Origin: Caballeronia sp. BR00000012568055
GTDB taxonomy: Bacteria; Pseudomonadota; Gammaproteobacteria; Burkholderiales; Burkholderiaceae
Length of the DNA: 44,213 nucleotides
NCBI RefSeq assembly: GCF_029439455.1
Contig: NZ_JAQFVG010000245.1
Span: 1 to 44,213 of the forward strand
Direction: 5' to 3'
The notes under the pieces were generated by a model, which did no database searches, was not told the DNA's origin, and saw nothing but the letters and a program-made list of their open reading frames with translations. Numbering within the stretch: position 1 is the first letter of the stretch; each line of letters begins with the position of its first letter. Both the position numbers and the translations under genes were made by a program. Of this stretch, positions 35,403 through 42,695 are shown piece after piece.

Positions 35403-36191
35403 CTATCGATAGTTGGGCTGACGTTTCTCGAGGAACGATGTAATGCCTTCGAGCGCATCGCCGTGATGCAGGGCATCGACGAAGCTATCGCGTTCCATGT
35501 CGAGATGCGCGGCAAGCGGTTGCACATCGGCTGCGTTGATCAGCGACTTGATGCGCGCCATGGCTTTGGGCGAAACCACGCCGAGATCGTCGGCCCAGGC
35601 GATGGCTGCATCGAGCGCAATGCCTTTTTTCGTCAGCCGATTCACCACGCCGACTTCATGCAGACGCACCGCGCCGATCGGCTTGGCTTCGAGCAGCACT
35701 TCGCTGGCGAGCGTGCGCGGCAACGCGCGCGACAGGAACCACGATGCGCCGCCGTCCGGCGTCAGGCCAACGCGTGCGTACGACATCACGAAGCGCGCGT
35801 CATCGGCGGCGACGATCAGATCGCACGCCAGCGCAAGCGAAAATCCTGCGCCCGCCGCCGCGCCTTCGACCGCCGCAATGATCGGCTTGGTCGATGAACG
35901 CAGCGCGCTGATCCATTCCGCCAGCAAGTCGATGCTTTGCGCCTGCACCAACTCGTCCATCGCGCGATTTTCCATCAGGCGATTCAGATTGCCGCCCGCG
36001 CAGAAGAAGTTATCCGCGCCGGTCAGCACGATGGCGCGTACGCTGCTGTCGCGTTCGGCCGTATTCAGCGCCTCAATGCCGGCGGCGTACATGTCGGGAT
36101 GCAGCGCGTTACGCGCGCCGGGATTCGACAGTTTGAGCACGAGCGTGGTGTCGCTGCCCGCGGGACGATCTGTTAGCAATTCGGCGCTCAT
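35403..36191 (-). CDS. Crotonase-fold enoyl-CoA isomerase or hydratase (PaaG-like)
   Basis: A 262-residue crotonase. The oxyanion-hole segments are GADNFFCAGGNLN (about 58-70) and GAAAGAGFSLALACDL (about 110-124). The two glutamates of classical enoyl-CoA hydratases are not conserved: by alignment the first is Ser118 and the second falls in SYARVG. The Asp in GLTPDGG (D146) is kept, as in PaaG-type isomerases, where it is the acid-base residue. It is therefore more likely a ring or double-bond isomerase, for example delta3 to delta2, than a standard hydratase. The start at 36191 has a GGAG site, and the histidine phosphatase follows after four bases. Confidence 0.88.
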   Translation of the reverse strand: MSAELLTDRPAGSDTTLVLKLSNPGARNALHPDMYAAGIEALNTAERDSSVRAIVLTGADNFFCAGGNLNRLMENRAMDELVQAQSIDLLAEWISALRSSTKPIIAAVEGAAAGAGFSLALACDLIVAADDARFVMSYARVGLTPDGGASWFLSRALPRTLASEVLLEAKPIGAVRLHEVGVVNRLTKKGIALDAAIAWADDLGVVSPKAMARIKSLINAADVQPLAAHLDMERDSFVDALHHGDALEGITSFLEKRQPNYR

Positions 36192-36254
36192 CTGAGCTCC
36201 TCGATGTGGGTAAGCGATAAAGCGAGCCGCGAGTGTCGATGCATGTCGATGCAA

Positions 36255-37436
36255 TCAGAGTTTGGCAAGCCGCTCCAGCGCGAGTGCCAGCGTCTCTTCC
36301 TTCTTCGCGAAGCAGAAGCGCACCACGCCCGATTCATGGCTCTCGTGATAGAACGCGGACACTGGAATTGCCGCCACGCCGATTTCGCTCGTCAGCCATT
36401 GCGCGAATTCGGCTTCGGGCATGTCGCTGATCTTCGAATAATCGACGCACTGGAAATACGTGCCATCGCAAGGCAAGAGCGAAAAGCGCGTTTTCGACAA
36501 GCCTTCCCGGAAGAAGTCGCGCTTCTTCTGATAGAACGCGGGCAGATCGAGATACGGTCTCGGGTCTTGCAAATAATGCGCGAGGCCGACCTGCATCGGC
36601 GTATTGACGGTGAAGACGTTGAACTGATGCACCTTGCGGAATTCGTCCATCAACGCGGCGGGCGCGGCCACGTAGCCTACTTTCCAGCCCGTCACATGAA
36701 ACGTCTTGCCGAAACTCGACACAACGAAACTGCGCTGCGCCAGTTCCGGATAACGCGACACGCTTTCGTGCGGCGCGCCGTCGTAGACCATGTGTTCGTA
36801 GACTTCGTCGGAGAGAATCAACACGTTGGTGCCGCGCACGATCTCCTCGAGCTTACGCATATCCTCCGCGCGCCACACGCGGCCGGTCGGATTGTGCGGC
36901 GTGTTGATCATCAGGAGGCGCGTTTTCGGCGTGATCGCGGCGGCGATCTTGTCGAAAGGCAGCGCGTAGTCCGGCGCTTCGAGCGAAACGAACACGGGCT
37001 TGCCGCCTGCCAATTCGATCGACGGCACGTAGCTGTCATACATCGGCTCGATCACGATGACTTCATCGCCCGGATGCACGCAGCAGAGCACGGCGGTGAG
37101 CAGCGCCTGCGTCGCGCCTGCGGTGACGGTGATTTCGCGGTCGGCGTCATAGGCGCGGCCGTAGAGCGCGTCGATCTTGCGCGCGATGGCCTGACGCAAG
37201 GGCGCGGCGCCGGCCATCGGTGGATATTGATTCGCGCCTTCGCGCATGGCGGAAGAAACAGCATCGACGATGCGCGGATCGCAATCGAAATCCGGGAAGC
37301 CCTGACCAAGATTCACCGCGCCTTTTTGCGCGGCGAGCGCGCTCATCACAGTGAAAATGGTCGTGCCGACATTCGGCAGACGCGACGGAAAGGACAACTC
37401 GAGCGGCGTTTGAGGCAAGTCGTGCGATGCGTTCAT
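36255..37436 (-). CDS. PLP-dependent aminotransferase, class I (methionine/kynurenine aminotransferase-like)
   Basis: A 393-residue fold-type I aminotransferase. The PLP lysine is in VVSSFGKTFHVTGWKVGYVAAP (about residues 230-251, split), the substrate-binding start is NLGQGFPDFDCDP, and the cofactor-contact motif is INTPHNPTGRVW. The GKTFHVTGWK form is typical of YbdL-like methionine aminotransferases and of kynurenine aminotransferase/glutamine transaminase K. The start at 37436 gives MNASHDLPQTPLELSFPSRL; the longer open frame overlaps the upstream PIN gene. It lies 63 bases before the crotonase gene. Whether it belongs functionally to the acyl-CoA genes is unclear. Confidence 0.92.
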   Translation of the reverse strand: MNASHDLPQTPLELSFPSRLPNVGTTIFTVMSALAAQKGAVNLGQGFPDFDCDPRIVDAVSSAMREGANQYPPMAGAAPLRQAIARKIDALYGRAYDADREITVTAGATQALLTAVLCCVHPGDEVIVIEPMYDSYVPSIELAGGKPVFVSLEAPDYALPFDKIAAAITPKTRLLMINTPHNPTGRVWRAEDMRKLEEIVRGTNVLILSDEVYEHMVYDGAPHESVSRYPELAQRSFVVSSFGKTFHVTGWKVGYVAAPAALMDEFRKVHQFNVFTVNTPMQVGLAHYLQDPRPYLDLPAFYQKKRDFFREGLSKTRFSLLPCDGTYFQCVDYSKISDMPEAEFAQWLTSEIGVAAIPVSAFYHESHESGVVRFCFAKKEETLALALERLAKL

Positions 37437-37476
37437 GATGGAAGTGGCGTTGTCTCTGTCGGATATTTTAAAAGCG

Positions 37477-37977
37477 TCAGTCGATGGCCGCAGTCGCGTT
37501 GATGTGCGTCTCGAAGGCGGCCACGAAGGGCTTCGGCTCGGCAATCTGGAATGCGAAGTCGCGCGCCACGCGCCGCGCGCATTTCAGCACGGCGCGATCT
37601 TTCGACACCAGCCACGCAGCCTGAGCGGCGTGCGCGAGTTCGAGGAATTTCTGATCGTCGCGGTCCTTGCACTTGGGCAGCGGGCGCTCGCTTTCGGGTG
37701 CTTCAGGCGCAACGAGCGTGGATAAACGCGCGACTTTCGACAGCGCTTCAGCTTTATCGATGTCATAGCGCGCAAATTGTGGGTAATCCAGCACGCGCGT
37801 GAGTTCGTTCAGACAGCGCGCATCGATCAGCGCTTCGAGCGTGCGCGCTTCCAGTGCGGCAAGAATGGGCCGCGTGGCCGGATCTTCGAACACGAGAATG
37901 TCGATCCACACGTTCGAATCCAGCACGACACGCAAGGGCAGGGATGAAGGCGCCAGCGGCGCGGCGGAATTGTCCAT
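37477..37977 (-). CDS. PIN domain protein, putative toxin of COG1569 type
   Basis: A 166-residue PIN-fold nuclease-like protein. Acidic residues of the metal site are seen in RVVLDSNVWIDIL (Asp in strand 1), NELTRVLDYP, KCKDRDDQKFLELA and SKDRAVL. Proteins of this group are annotated as putative toxin-antitoxin PIN proteins, but no small antitoxin gene adjoins it. An RNase role is inferred from the fold. The ATG at 37977 is preferred to a TTG three codons upstream. It is divergent from yaaA with only 56 bases between starts, and the aminotransferase gene follows 40 bases downstream. Confidence 0.82.
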   Translation of the reverse strand: MDNSAAPLAPSSLPLRVVLDSNVWIDILVFEDPATRPILAALEARTLEALIDARCLNELTRVLDYPQFARYDIDKAEALSKVARLSTLVAPEAPESERPLPKCKDRDDQKFLELAHAAQAAWLVSKDRAVLKCARRVARDFAFQIAEPKPFVAAFETHINATAAID

Positions 37978-38033
37978 TCGATACAATCGGGGGTTTATGC
38001 CAATGATCGCCGGCAGCGACCCGGCGAGCCTCC

Positions 38034-38813
38034 ATGATAATCGTTCTCTCGCCCGCGAAATCGCTCGACTACGAGACGCCGCCGCATATCAAGAAGCACA
38101 CGCTGCCCGAATTCGTCGATGACGCCGCTGAATTGATCCACGGTTTGCGCGCACTTTCGCCGCAACAGATCGGCGGGATGATGGGCATTTCCGACCAGCT
38201 CGCCACGCTTAATTTTCAGCGCTACGCCGAATGGTCGAAGCAATTCGACGCGGACAACTCCAAGCAAGCCGTGCTCGCCTTCAACGGCGATGTCTACGAA
38301 GGCTTCGCGGCCAAATCGCTTTCTTCCGCCGATCTCGACTTCGCGCAGAACCATGTGCGCGTGCTGTCCGGCTTGTATGGCTTGCTGCGACCGCTCGATT
38401 TGCTGCAGGCGTATCGGCTGGAAATGGGCACGAAGTTTCCGAACGCGCGCGGCAAGGACTTGTACGCGTTCTGGGGCGAGCGCATCACGACGGCGCTCAA
38501 CGTGCAGTTGAAGAAACAGCGCGGCGCGCGCGTGCTGGTGAATTGCGCGTCGTCGGAATATTTCAAGTCGGTCAAGCCGAAGCTGCTGAGTGCGCCGGTC
38601 ATCTCGCCCGTGTTCGAGGACTGGAAGGGCGGGCGCTACAAGATCATCAGCTTCCATGCGAAACGCGCGCGCGGAATGATGGCGCGTTACGCGGTGCAGA
38701 ATCGCATCGACGAGCCGGAAGCGCTCAAGGGTTTCGACAGTGAAGGGTATAAGTTCGACGCGAAGGCATCGAACGATACGACGTATGTGTTTCGCCGCCG
38801 CATCGCCGAATAA
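38034..38813 (+). CDS. yaaA: Peroxide stress protein YaaA (DUF328)
   Basis: A 259-residue cytoplasmic protein of the YaaA/DUF328 family. Recognisable segments are [41 protein letters not shown] (split), [26 protein letters not shown] and the end [18 protein letters not shown] as [11 protein letters not shown] here. In E. coli the family lowers intracellular iron and protects DNA under peroxide stress and binds DNA. The ATG at 38034 overlaps no other gene and has only a weak ribosome-binding site. Confidence 0.95.
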   Translation: MIIVLSPAKSLDYETPPHIKKHTLPEFVDDAAELIHGLRALSPQQIGGMMGISDQLATLNFQRYAEWSKQFDADNSKQAVLAFNGDVYEGFAAKSLSSADLDFAQNHVRVLSGLYGLLRPLDLLQAYRLEMGTKFPNARGKDLYAFWGERITTALNVQLKKQRGARVLVNCASSEYFKSVKPKLLSAPVISPVFEDWKGGRYKIISFHAKRARGMMARYAVQNRIDEPEALKGFDSEGYKFDAKASNDTTYVFRRRIAE

Positions 38814-38847
38814 GTGCGATGCCAGGCAGTTCAGCAAGGAAGCGATG

Positions 38848-39999
38848 ATGAGCATTTCCATTTCCAGCAATTTCGACGCAGGCGCAATCGAAGTCGTCAA
38901 GGCCGACGATCCCGCCGATATCCGTTTGCGCGTGCGCGCCGACAGCCACGCCGATTTCGCGCAGTGGTTCTACTTCCGCGTCTCGGGCGCGCGCGGCGAG
39001 CGGCTCGTGATGACTTTCGAAAACGCCGCGCAGTGCGCGTTTCCCGAAGGCTGGCGTGACTATCAGGCGGTCGCGAGCTATGACCGCGTCAACTGGTTCC
39101 GCGTGCGGACTTCATACGATGGCCGCGTGATGACCATCGATCACGAGCCGGACTTCGATCGCATTTATTACGCGTACTTCGAGCCGTACAGCGAGGAACG
39201 TCATTCGGAGTTTCTGGGCGCGGTTCAGCAGATGCCGCACGCCGCGCTGACCGAACTCGGCAGAACGGTGCAAGGCCGCCCGATGTCGCTGCTCACGCTC
39301 GGTTTGCCCGACGACGAACGCGAAGCGCCGAAGAAAAACATTTGGATCATCGCGCGTCAGCATCCGGGCGAAACGATGGCCGAATGGTTCGTCGAAGGTC
39401 TGGTCAAGCGCCTGGCGGGCTGGGGCGATTGGTCGGGCGATCCGGTGGCGCGCGCGCTGTTCGATCGCGCGGTGTTTCATATCGTGCCGAATATGAATCC
39501 GGACGGCAGCGTGCTCGGCAATCTGCGCACCAATGCGGCGGGCGCGAATCTGAATCGCGAATGGATGGAACCGGGCGCGGAACGCAGCCCCGAAGTGCTC
39601 GTCGTGCGCGACGCGATCCGCGAGATCGGTTGCGACATGTTCTTCGATATCCACGGCGATGAAGCCATTCCGTACGTGTTCGTCGCGGGATCGGAAATGC
39701 TGCCGGGCTTTACCGAGAAGCAGGCGAAGGAGCAGAAGGCCTTCGTCGAATTCTTCAAGCAGGCGAGCCCGGACTTTCAGGACGTGCACGGTTACGAGTC
39801 GAGCAAGTATCAGACGGATGCGCTGAAGCTCGCTTCGAAGTACATCGGCAATGAGTACAAGTGCTTGTCGCTGACGCTGGAAATGCCGTTCAAGGACAAC
39901 GCCAATCTCGCCGATGAGCGCGTGGGCTGGAACGGCGAGCGCAGCGCGTCACTCGGCGCGGCGATGTTGCAGGCGATTCTCTGGCAACTGCAATCGTAA
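38848..39999 (+). CDS. M14 family zinc carboxypeptidase (cytosolic carboxypeptidase-like)
   Basis: A 383-residue protein without signal peptide. An N-terminal beta-sandwich (about 1-125, with ADFAQWFYFRVSGARGERL) precedes the M14 peptidase domain. Zinc ligands are H172 and E175 in RQHPGETMAEW and H269 in FFDIHGDE; the catalytic Glu is E345 in LTLEMPF. The substrate Arg/Asn pair is seen in NLNREW. This arrangement matches bacterial homologues of cytosolic carboxypeptidases (CCP/AGBL), whose bacterial substrates are unknown. Two adjacent ATGs exist; the second (38848) is seven bases from AAGGA. A hairpin ends the transcript at 40015. Confidence 0.93.
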   Translation: MSISISSNFDAGAIEVVKADDPADIRLRVRADSHADFAQWFYFRVSGARGERLVMTFENAAQCAFPEGWRDYQAVASYDRVNWFRVRTSYDGRVMTIDHEPDFDRIYYAYFEPYSEERHSEFLGAVQQMPHAALTELGRTVQGRPMSLLTLGLPDDEREAPKKNIWIIARQHPGETMAEWFVEGLVKRLAGWGDWSGDPVARALFDRAVFHIVPNMNPDGSVLGNLRTNAAGANLNREWMEPGAERSPEVLVVRDAIREIGCDMFFDIHGDEAIPYVFVAGSEMLPGFTEKQAKEQKAFVEFFKQASPDFQDVHGYESSKYQTDALKLASKYIGNEYKCLSLTLEMPFKDNANLADERVGWNGERSASLGAAMLQAILWQLQS

Positions 40000-40014
40000 T
40001 GTTTCGATGAGCGA

Positions 40015-40037
40015 AAGGGCGTGGTCTTCACGCCCTT
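40015..40037. terminator. Hairpin between convergent M14 peptidase and secreted-protein genes
   Basis: AAGGGCGTG (40015-40023) pairs perfectly with CACGCCCTT (40029-40037) around a 5-base loop. The T-tracts are short on both strands, so termination may be incomplete. Confidence 0.6.
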
Positions 40038-40042
40038 GGCTT

Positions 40043-40618
40043 TCAGTGCTTCTTCTTGGTCGTTGTCGATTTCTTCGCCGTGCTCTTCGTCTTGCCGCCT
40101 GACGACGACTTACCCTTCACGCCGTGCTTGGTCTTCGTGCTGCGCGATGCTGTTCCGTGCGCTTGCGGACGCAGCGGCGGCACCGGATCGTTCCAGCCGA
40201 ACGCGAGCATCTGACTGCCGACATAGCCGCAGCGGAATTTCAGTGGCGTGGGATCGCGATCACCGCTCTTCGGCATGCCCTGACCTTCGACGGTCACGAC
40301 GTTATCGACCTTGATACGCTGCTTCTTGTCGTCGAACGAATCGTTCCACGGCTCGATGGTGAAGTGCGACGGATCGAACGATGAAGCAGGAAACTCGACG
40401 TGATCGAAAGCTGTAGACGTGCTGGCAACGAAGCTGCCGTGCGCGGCGCAATCCGCAGCAAGCGGATTGGCATTGAAATCGGTGACGAAGTGGTGAATCA
40501 GTTCATTGCGCTCGTCGAGCGTATCGGCAAAGGCGGACGCGGCGCATGCAAGCGACACGCATACCGCCAACCGGCCGACGAGCCGCAGGAGCCGGCGCGG
40601 TGCGAAGGTACTTTCCAT
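40043..40618 (-). CDS. Secreted protein of unknown function with lysine-rich C-terminal tail
   Basis: A 191-residue protein. A signal peptide is visible (LVGRLAVCVSLACAASAFA, cleavage near residue 32), followed by a mature domain with two cysteines (AADCAAHGSF and KFRCGYVG) that could form a disulfide. The last 45 residues are low-complexity Lys/Ser/Thr (KGKSSSGGKTKSTAKKS...), resembling histone H1-type or DNA-binding tails. ATG 40618 is chosen because it gives a normal signal peptide; the frame opens 20 codons earlier. I do not recognise a named family with certainty. Confidence 0.75.
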   Translation of the reverse strand: MESTFAPRRLLRLVGRLAVCVSLACAASAFADTLDERNELIHHFVTDFNANPLAADCAAHGSFVASTSTAFDHVEFPASSFDPSHFTIEPWNDSFDDKKQRIKVDNVVTVEGQGMPKSGDRDPTPLKFRCGYVGSQMLAFGWNDPVPPLRPQAHGTASRSTKTKHGVKGKSSSGGKTKSTAKKSTTTKKKH

Positions 40619-40742
40619 CAGGTCTGGCGCTAAGAAGACACGGGCAAGTAAGATGCCGCGCAGTGGGAAGGAGTTCAATCTTATCGCACTTTATGCGCGA
40701 TTCGCCGCTTGAGTCGGGCCAGTGGCGCCGTGTTCGAAATGC

Positions 40743-41426
40743 TCAGACGCGTGGACCGCGATCCAGCCGATAACGGCGCACGTCGTGAGTCGTGATCCAG
40801 GCCGGCTTGTACACAGCGATGAGGATGGTCAGAAGTCCGGTGAATAACGCCTCGCCCGCACCGAGCAGAATCGAGCCGCGCATGAAGGCGGGGGGAATGG
40901 CGACTTGCCCGTTTGCAAGCGTCATCTCCAGCAAAACCGTCGAGCCGCACGCAGCGGCAACCGCCGCGCCCGAAGTGATGAAGCCGTGACCCAGAATAAA
41001 CGTGAACAGATTGCGGGGCAGCCACGCGTGCGACATGCGTTGCAGCAGCGTCGAAACCGTGACAGGTAAAGCGCCGAACAGCAGCCAGGTCGTCGCCACC
41101 GAAAGCCAGGAAGCGTCCAGCACGACCGCTGCGAGTCCCGTGGTCGCGGCCGTGCCGATCAAGGCGAGCCGCCAGTCGAATAACGTGACCATGAGCGTCG
41201 CGCCCAGCAGGTGAATCACGGGACCGTCATCGAACCATGCGTTGCACGCCCACAAAACCGTAATCGCGACGATGATGCCAAGCCAGACATGTTGGAGCGT
41301 GGCATCCTGCAGACGCCCGAACGGGCGCCGTAGCAATACGAGCGCAAGTAGCCCCACGGCAACGATCCAACTGCCGACGGACAGCCATAGCGGTAGTGGT
41401 GTGTAGAAGAACCCCATACCTTGCAT
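40743..41426 (-). CDS. CbiM-like integral membrane protein (energy-coupling factor permease family)
   Basis: A 227-residue membrane protein with six to seven predicted helices. Segments such as GPVIHLLGATLMVTLFDWRLALIG and the later GEALFTGLLTILIAVYKPAW match the CbiM family of cobalt/nickel uptake S-components. The metal-binding MHI N-terminus of true CbiM is missing: the protein starts MQGMGFFYTPLPLW. No ECF ATPase or T-subunit gene is nearby. Ion transport is therefore uncertain. A second ATG at 41417 is possible; neither has a clear ribosome-binding site. Confidence 0.72.
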   Translation of the reverse strand: MQGMGFFYTPLPLWLSVGSWIVAVGLLALVLLRRPFGRLQDATLQHVWLGIIVAITVLWACNAWFDDGPVIHLLGATLMVTLFDWRLALIGTAATTGLAAVVLDASWLSVATTWLLFGALPVTVSTLLQRMSHAWLPRNLFTFILGHGFITSGAAVAAACGSTVLLEMTLANGQVAIPPAFMRGSILLGAGEALFTGLLTILIAVYKPAWITTHDVRRYRLDRGPRV

Positions 41427-41485
41427 ATTACTCGTTGCGCGTGAATCGTGTGCGCAAACCACGGCCCCGTTTTCGCCGTTTGTTG

Positions 41486-42499
41486 CTAGAACGGTGAGTC
41501 AGGCTGGGCCGCCAGCGGTAACGATGTCGAGTTATGTGGATTGAGTAACGAGTAGTGCGGCTGATCTATAGGTAACGGGATAATGTTCGTTCCCGTAGCG
41601 TGAGCCGGTTCAGAGGGGTCGATGTGCTTGTTCGCAGGCGTGTCTTCGCGGGCTTTCTCCGCCGCCGTTGCGGGTTCATTCTCACGTTCAGGTTCTTCAA
41701 CTGGAGTAATGACCGCGGCGATTGCTGGCGCAGCAACGCCATCACCTCCCGTTTCGCTTTCTGGCTGCTCAACAGGTGCAATAGGTTCAACAGGCTCGAC
41801 ACTGGCGCGATCCACTTCAACACTGTTGCTGCGCAGAACTTCCAGATGCGACGCCTGGACGCCGTTGTAGATCGCCACCGCAGCGGCGCGATTCGTGGCG
41901 CCAAGCTGTTGGAAGATACCTGTAAGATGGATTTTCACGGTGCCTTCGCTGATGCCCAGCATCCTGGCGATCATCTTGTTCGTGCTGCCCATATGGACAC
42001 AACGCATGATCTGTTGCTGCCGCGGCGACAAGCTCAGTTCCTTGCGAATGCGTCGCAAAACCGTTGCCTTATCCTGCGAACGGCGAAGCATGGATTCGCG
42101 CCCAAGCTCGGCGTCGAAAATTTCCGACGGGATGTAATGTCCGCCGATCATCACCATTTCGAATGCACGAAGTACGAGAATCGGGTCAAGCGCGCGCGGG
42201 ATGATGCCCATTGCGCCGGCGGCCAGCAGCATGAGCACCTGTGCGGCGGTGGGCCGATCGATCATGATGGCAGCAGGCACCTCCGGCATTGTGCTCAAAA
42301 GCGCCTGCAGTTCCATGGGACGCATCCCTGGCGTCCAGTCGATCACGATCATGTCCGGCTTGTCTCCGCGTCCATGCAACTCGGGTTGAGGCGGCCATTC
42401 GATCGATTCGTAAAACTGCGCCTGACGGGCGACACGACGCAGCAAAGTCTTCAAACCTGCGCGGCGCTCCGCATTCGGACCCATAACGTTGATTTTCAT
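41486..42499 (-). CDS. LuxR-family transcription regulator with degenerate receiver domain
   Basis: A 337-residue regulator. Residues 1-135 resemble a response-regulator receiver: Asp54 in MIVIDWTPGM sits where the phosphorylated Asp would be, but the acidic pair expected near residue 8 is absent (MKINVMGPNAE) and the Lys site reads GIIPRALDP. Residues about 155-212 form a LuxR-type helix-turn-helix (LSPRQQQIMRCVHMGSTNK and ISEGTVKIHLTGIFQQLGATNR). The last 115 residues are an acidic Pro/Glu/Ala-rich tail without a recognisable domain. The start at 42499 begins directly with the receiver; the frame is open 29 codons further. No sensor kinase gene adjoins it. Confidence 0.85.
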   Translation of the reverse strand: MKINVMGPNAERRAGLKTLLRRVARQAQFYESIEWPPQPELHGRGDKPDMIVIDWTPGMRPMELQALLSTMPEVPAAIMIDRPTAAQVLMLLAAGAMGIIPRALDPILVLRAFEMVMIGGHYIPSEIFDAELGRESMLRRSQDKATVLRRIRKELSLSPRQQQIMRCVHMGSTNKMIARMLGISEGTVKIHLTGIFQQLGATNRAAAVAIYNGVQASHLEVLRSNSVEVDRASVEPVEPIAPVEQPESETGGDGVAAPAIAAVITPVEEPERENEPATAAEKAREDTPANKHIDPSEPAHATGTNIIPLPIDQPHYSLLNPHNSTSLPLAAQPDSPF

Positions 42500-42635
42500 G
42501 CTTTTATGCCTTTGTTTTACCAATCCGACGTATTTGGTCGGAGCTCGGCGCCAACGATGTGTCAGCGACAGAGGCAATATTGACAAACTTCAGGCGATTG
42601 CGCCCCCTATCCGGATGGTATAAGCCAAATGACAC

Positions 42636-42663
42636 AAAACCTCGTGATCCCACGAGGTTTTTT
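42636..42663. terminator. Bidirectional terminator between LuxR regulator and DUF2863 genes
   Basis: A perfect 11-pair stem AAAACCTCGTG (42636-42646) with CACGAGGTTTT (42651-42661) and an ATCC loop. A T-run ends the plus strand (42658-42663), and the complementary A-run gives a T-run on the minus strand, where it ends the DUF2863 gene. Confidence 0.88.
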
Positions 42664-42695
42664 GTTTGCTTCGGCGAGTAAATAACTGCTCGTTG

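Noticed and set aside
37477..37977. Complete toxin-antitoxin module at the PIN gene
   Set aside because: No small antitoxin-like gene lies next to it. The 56 bases to yaaA and 40 bases to the aminotransferase gene leave no room for one.
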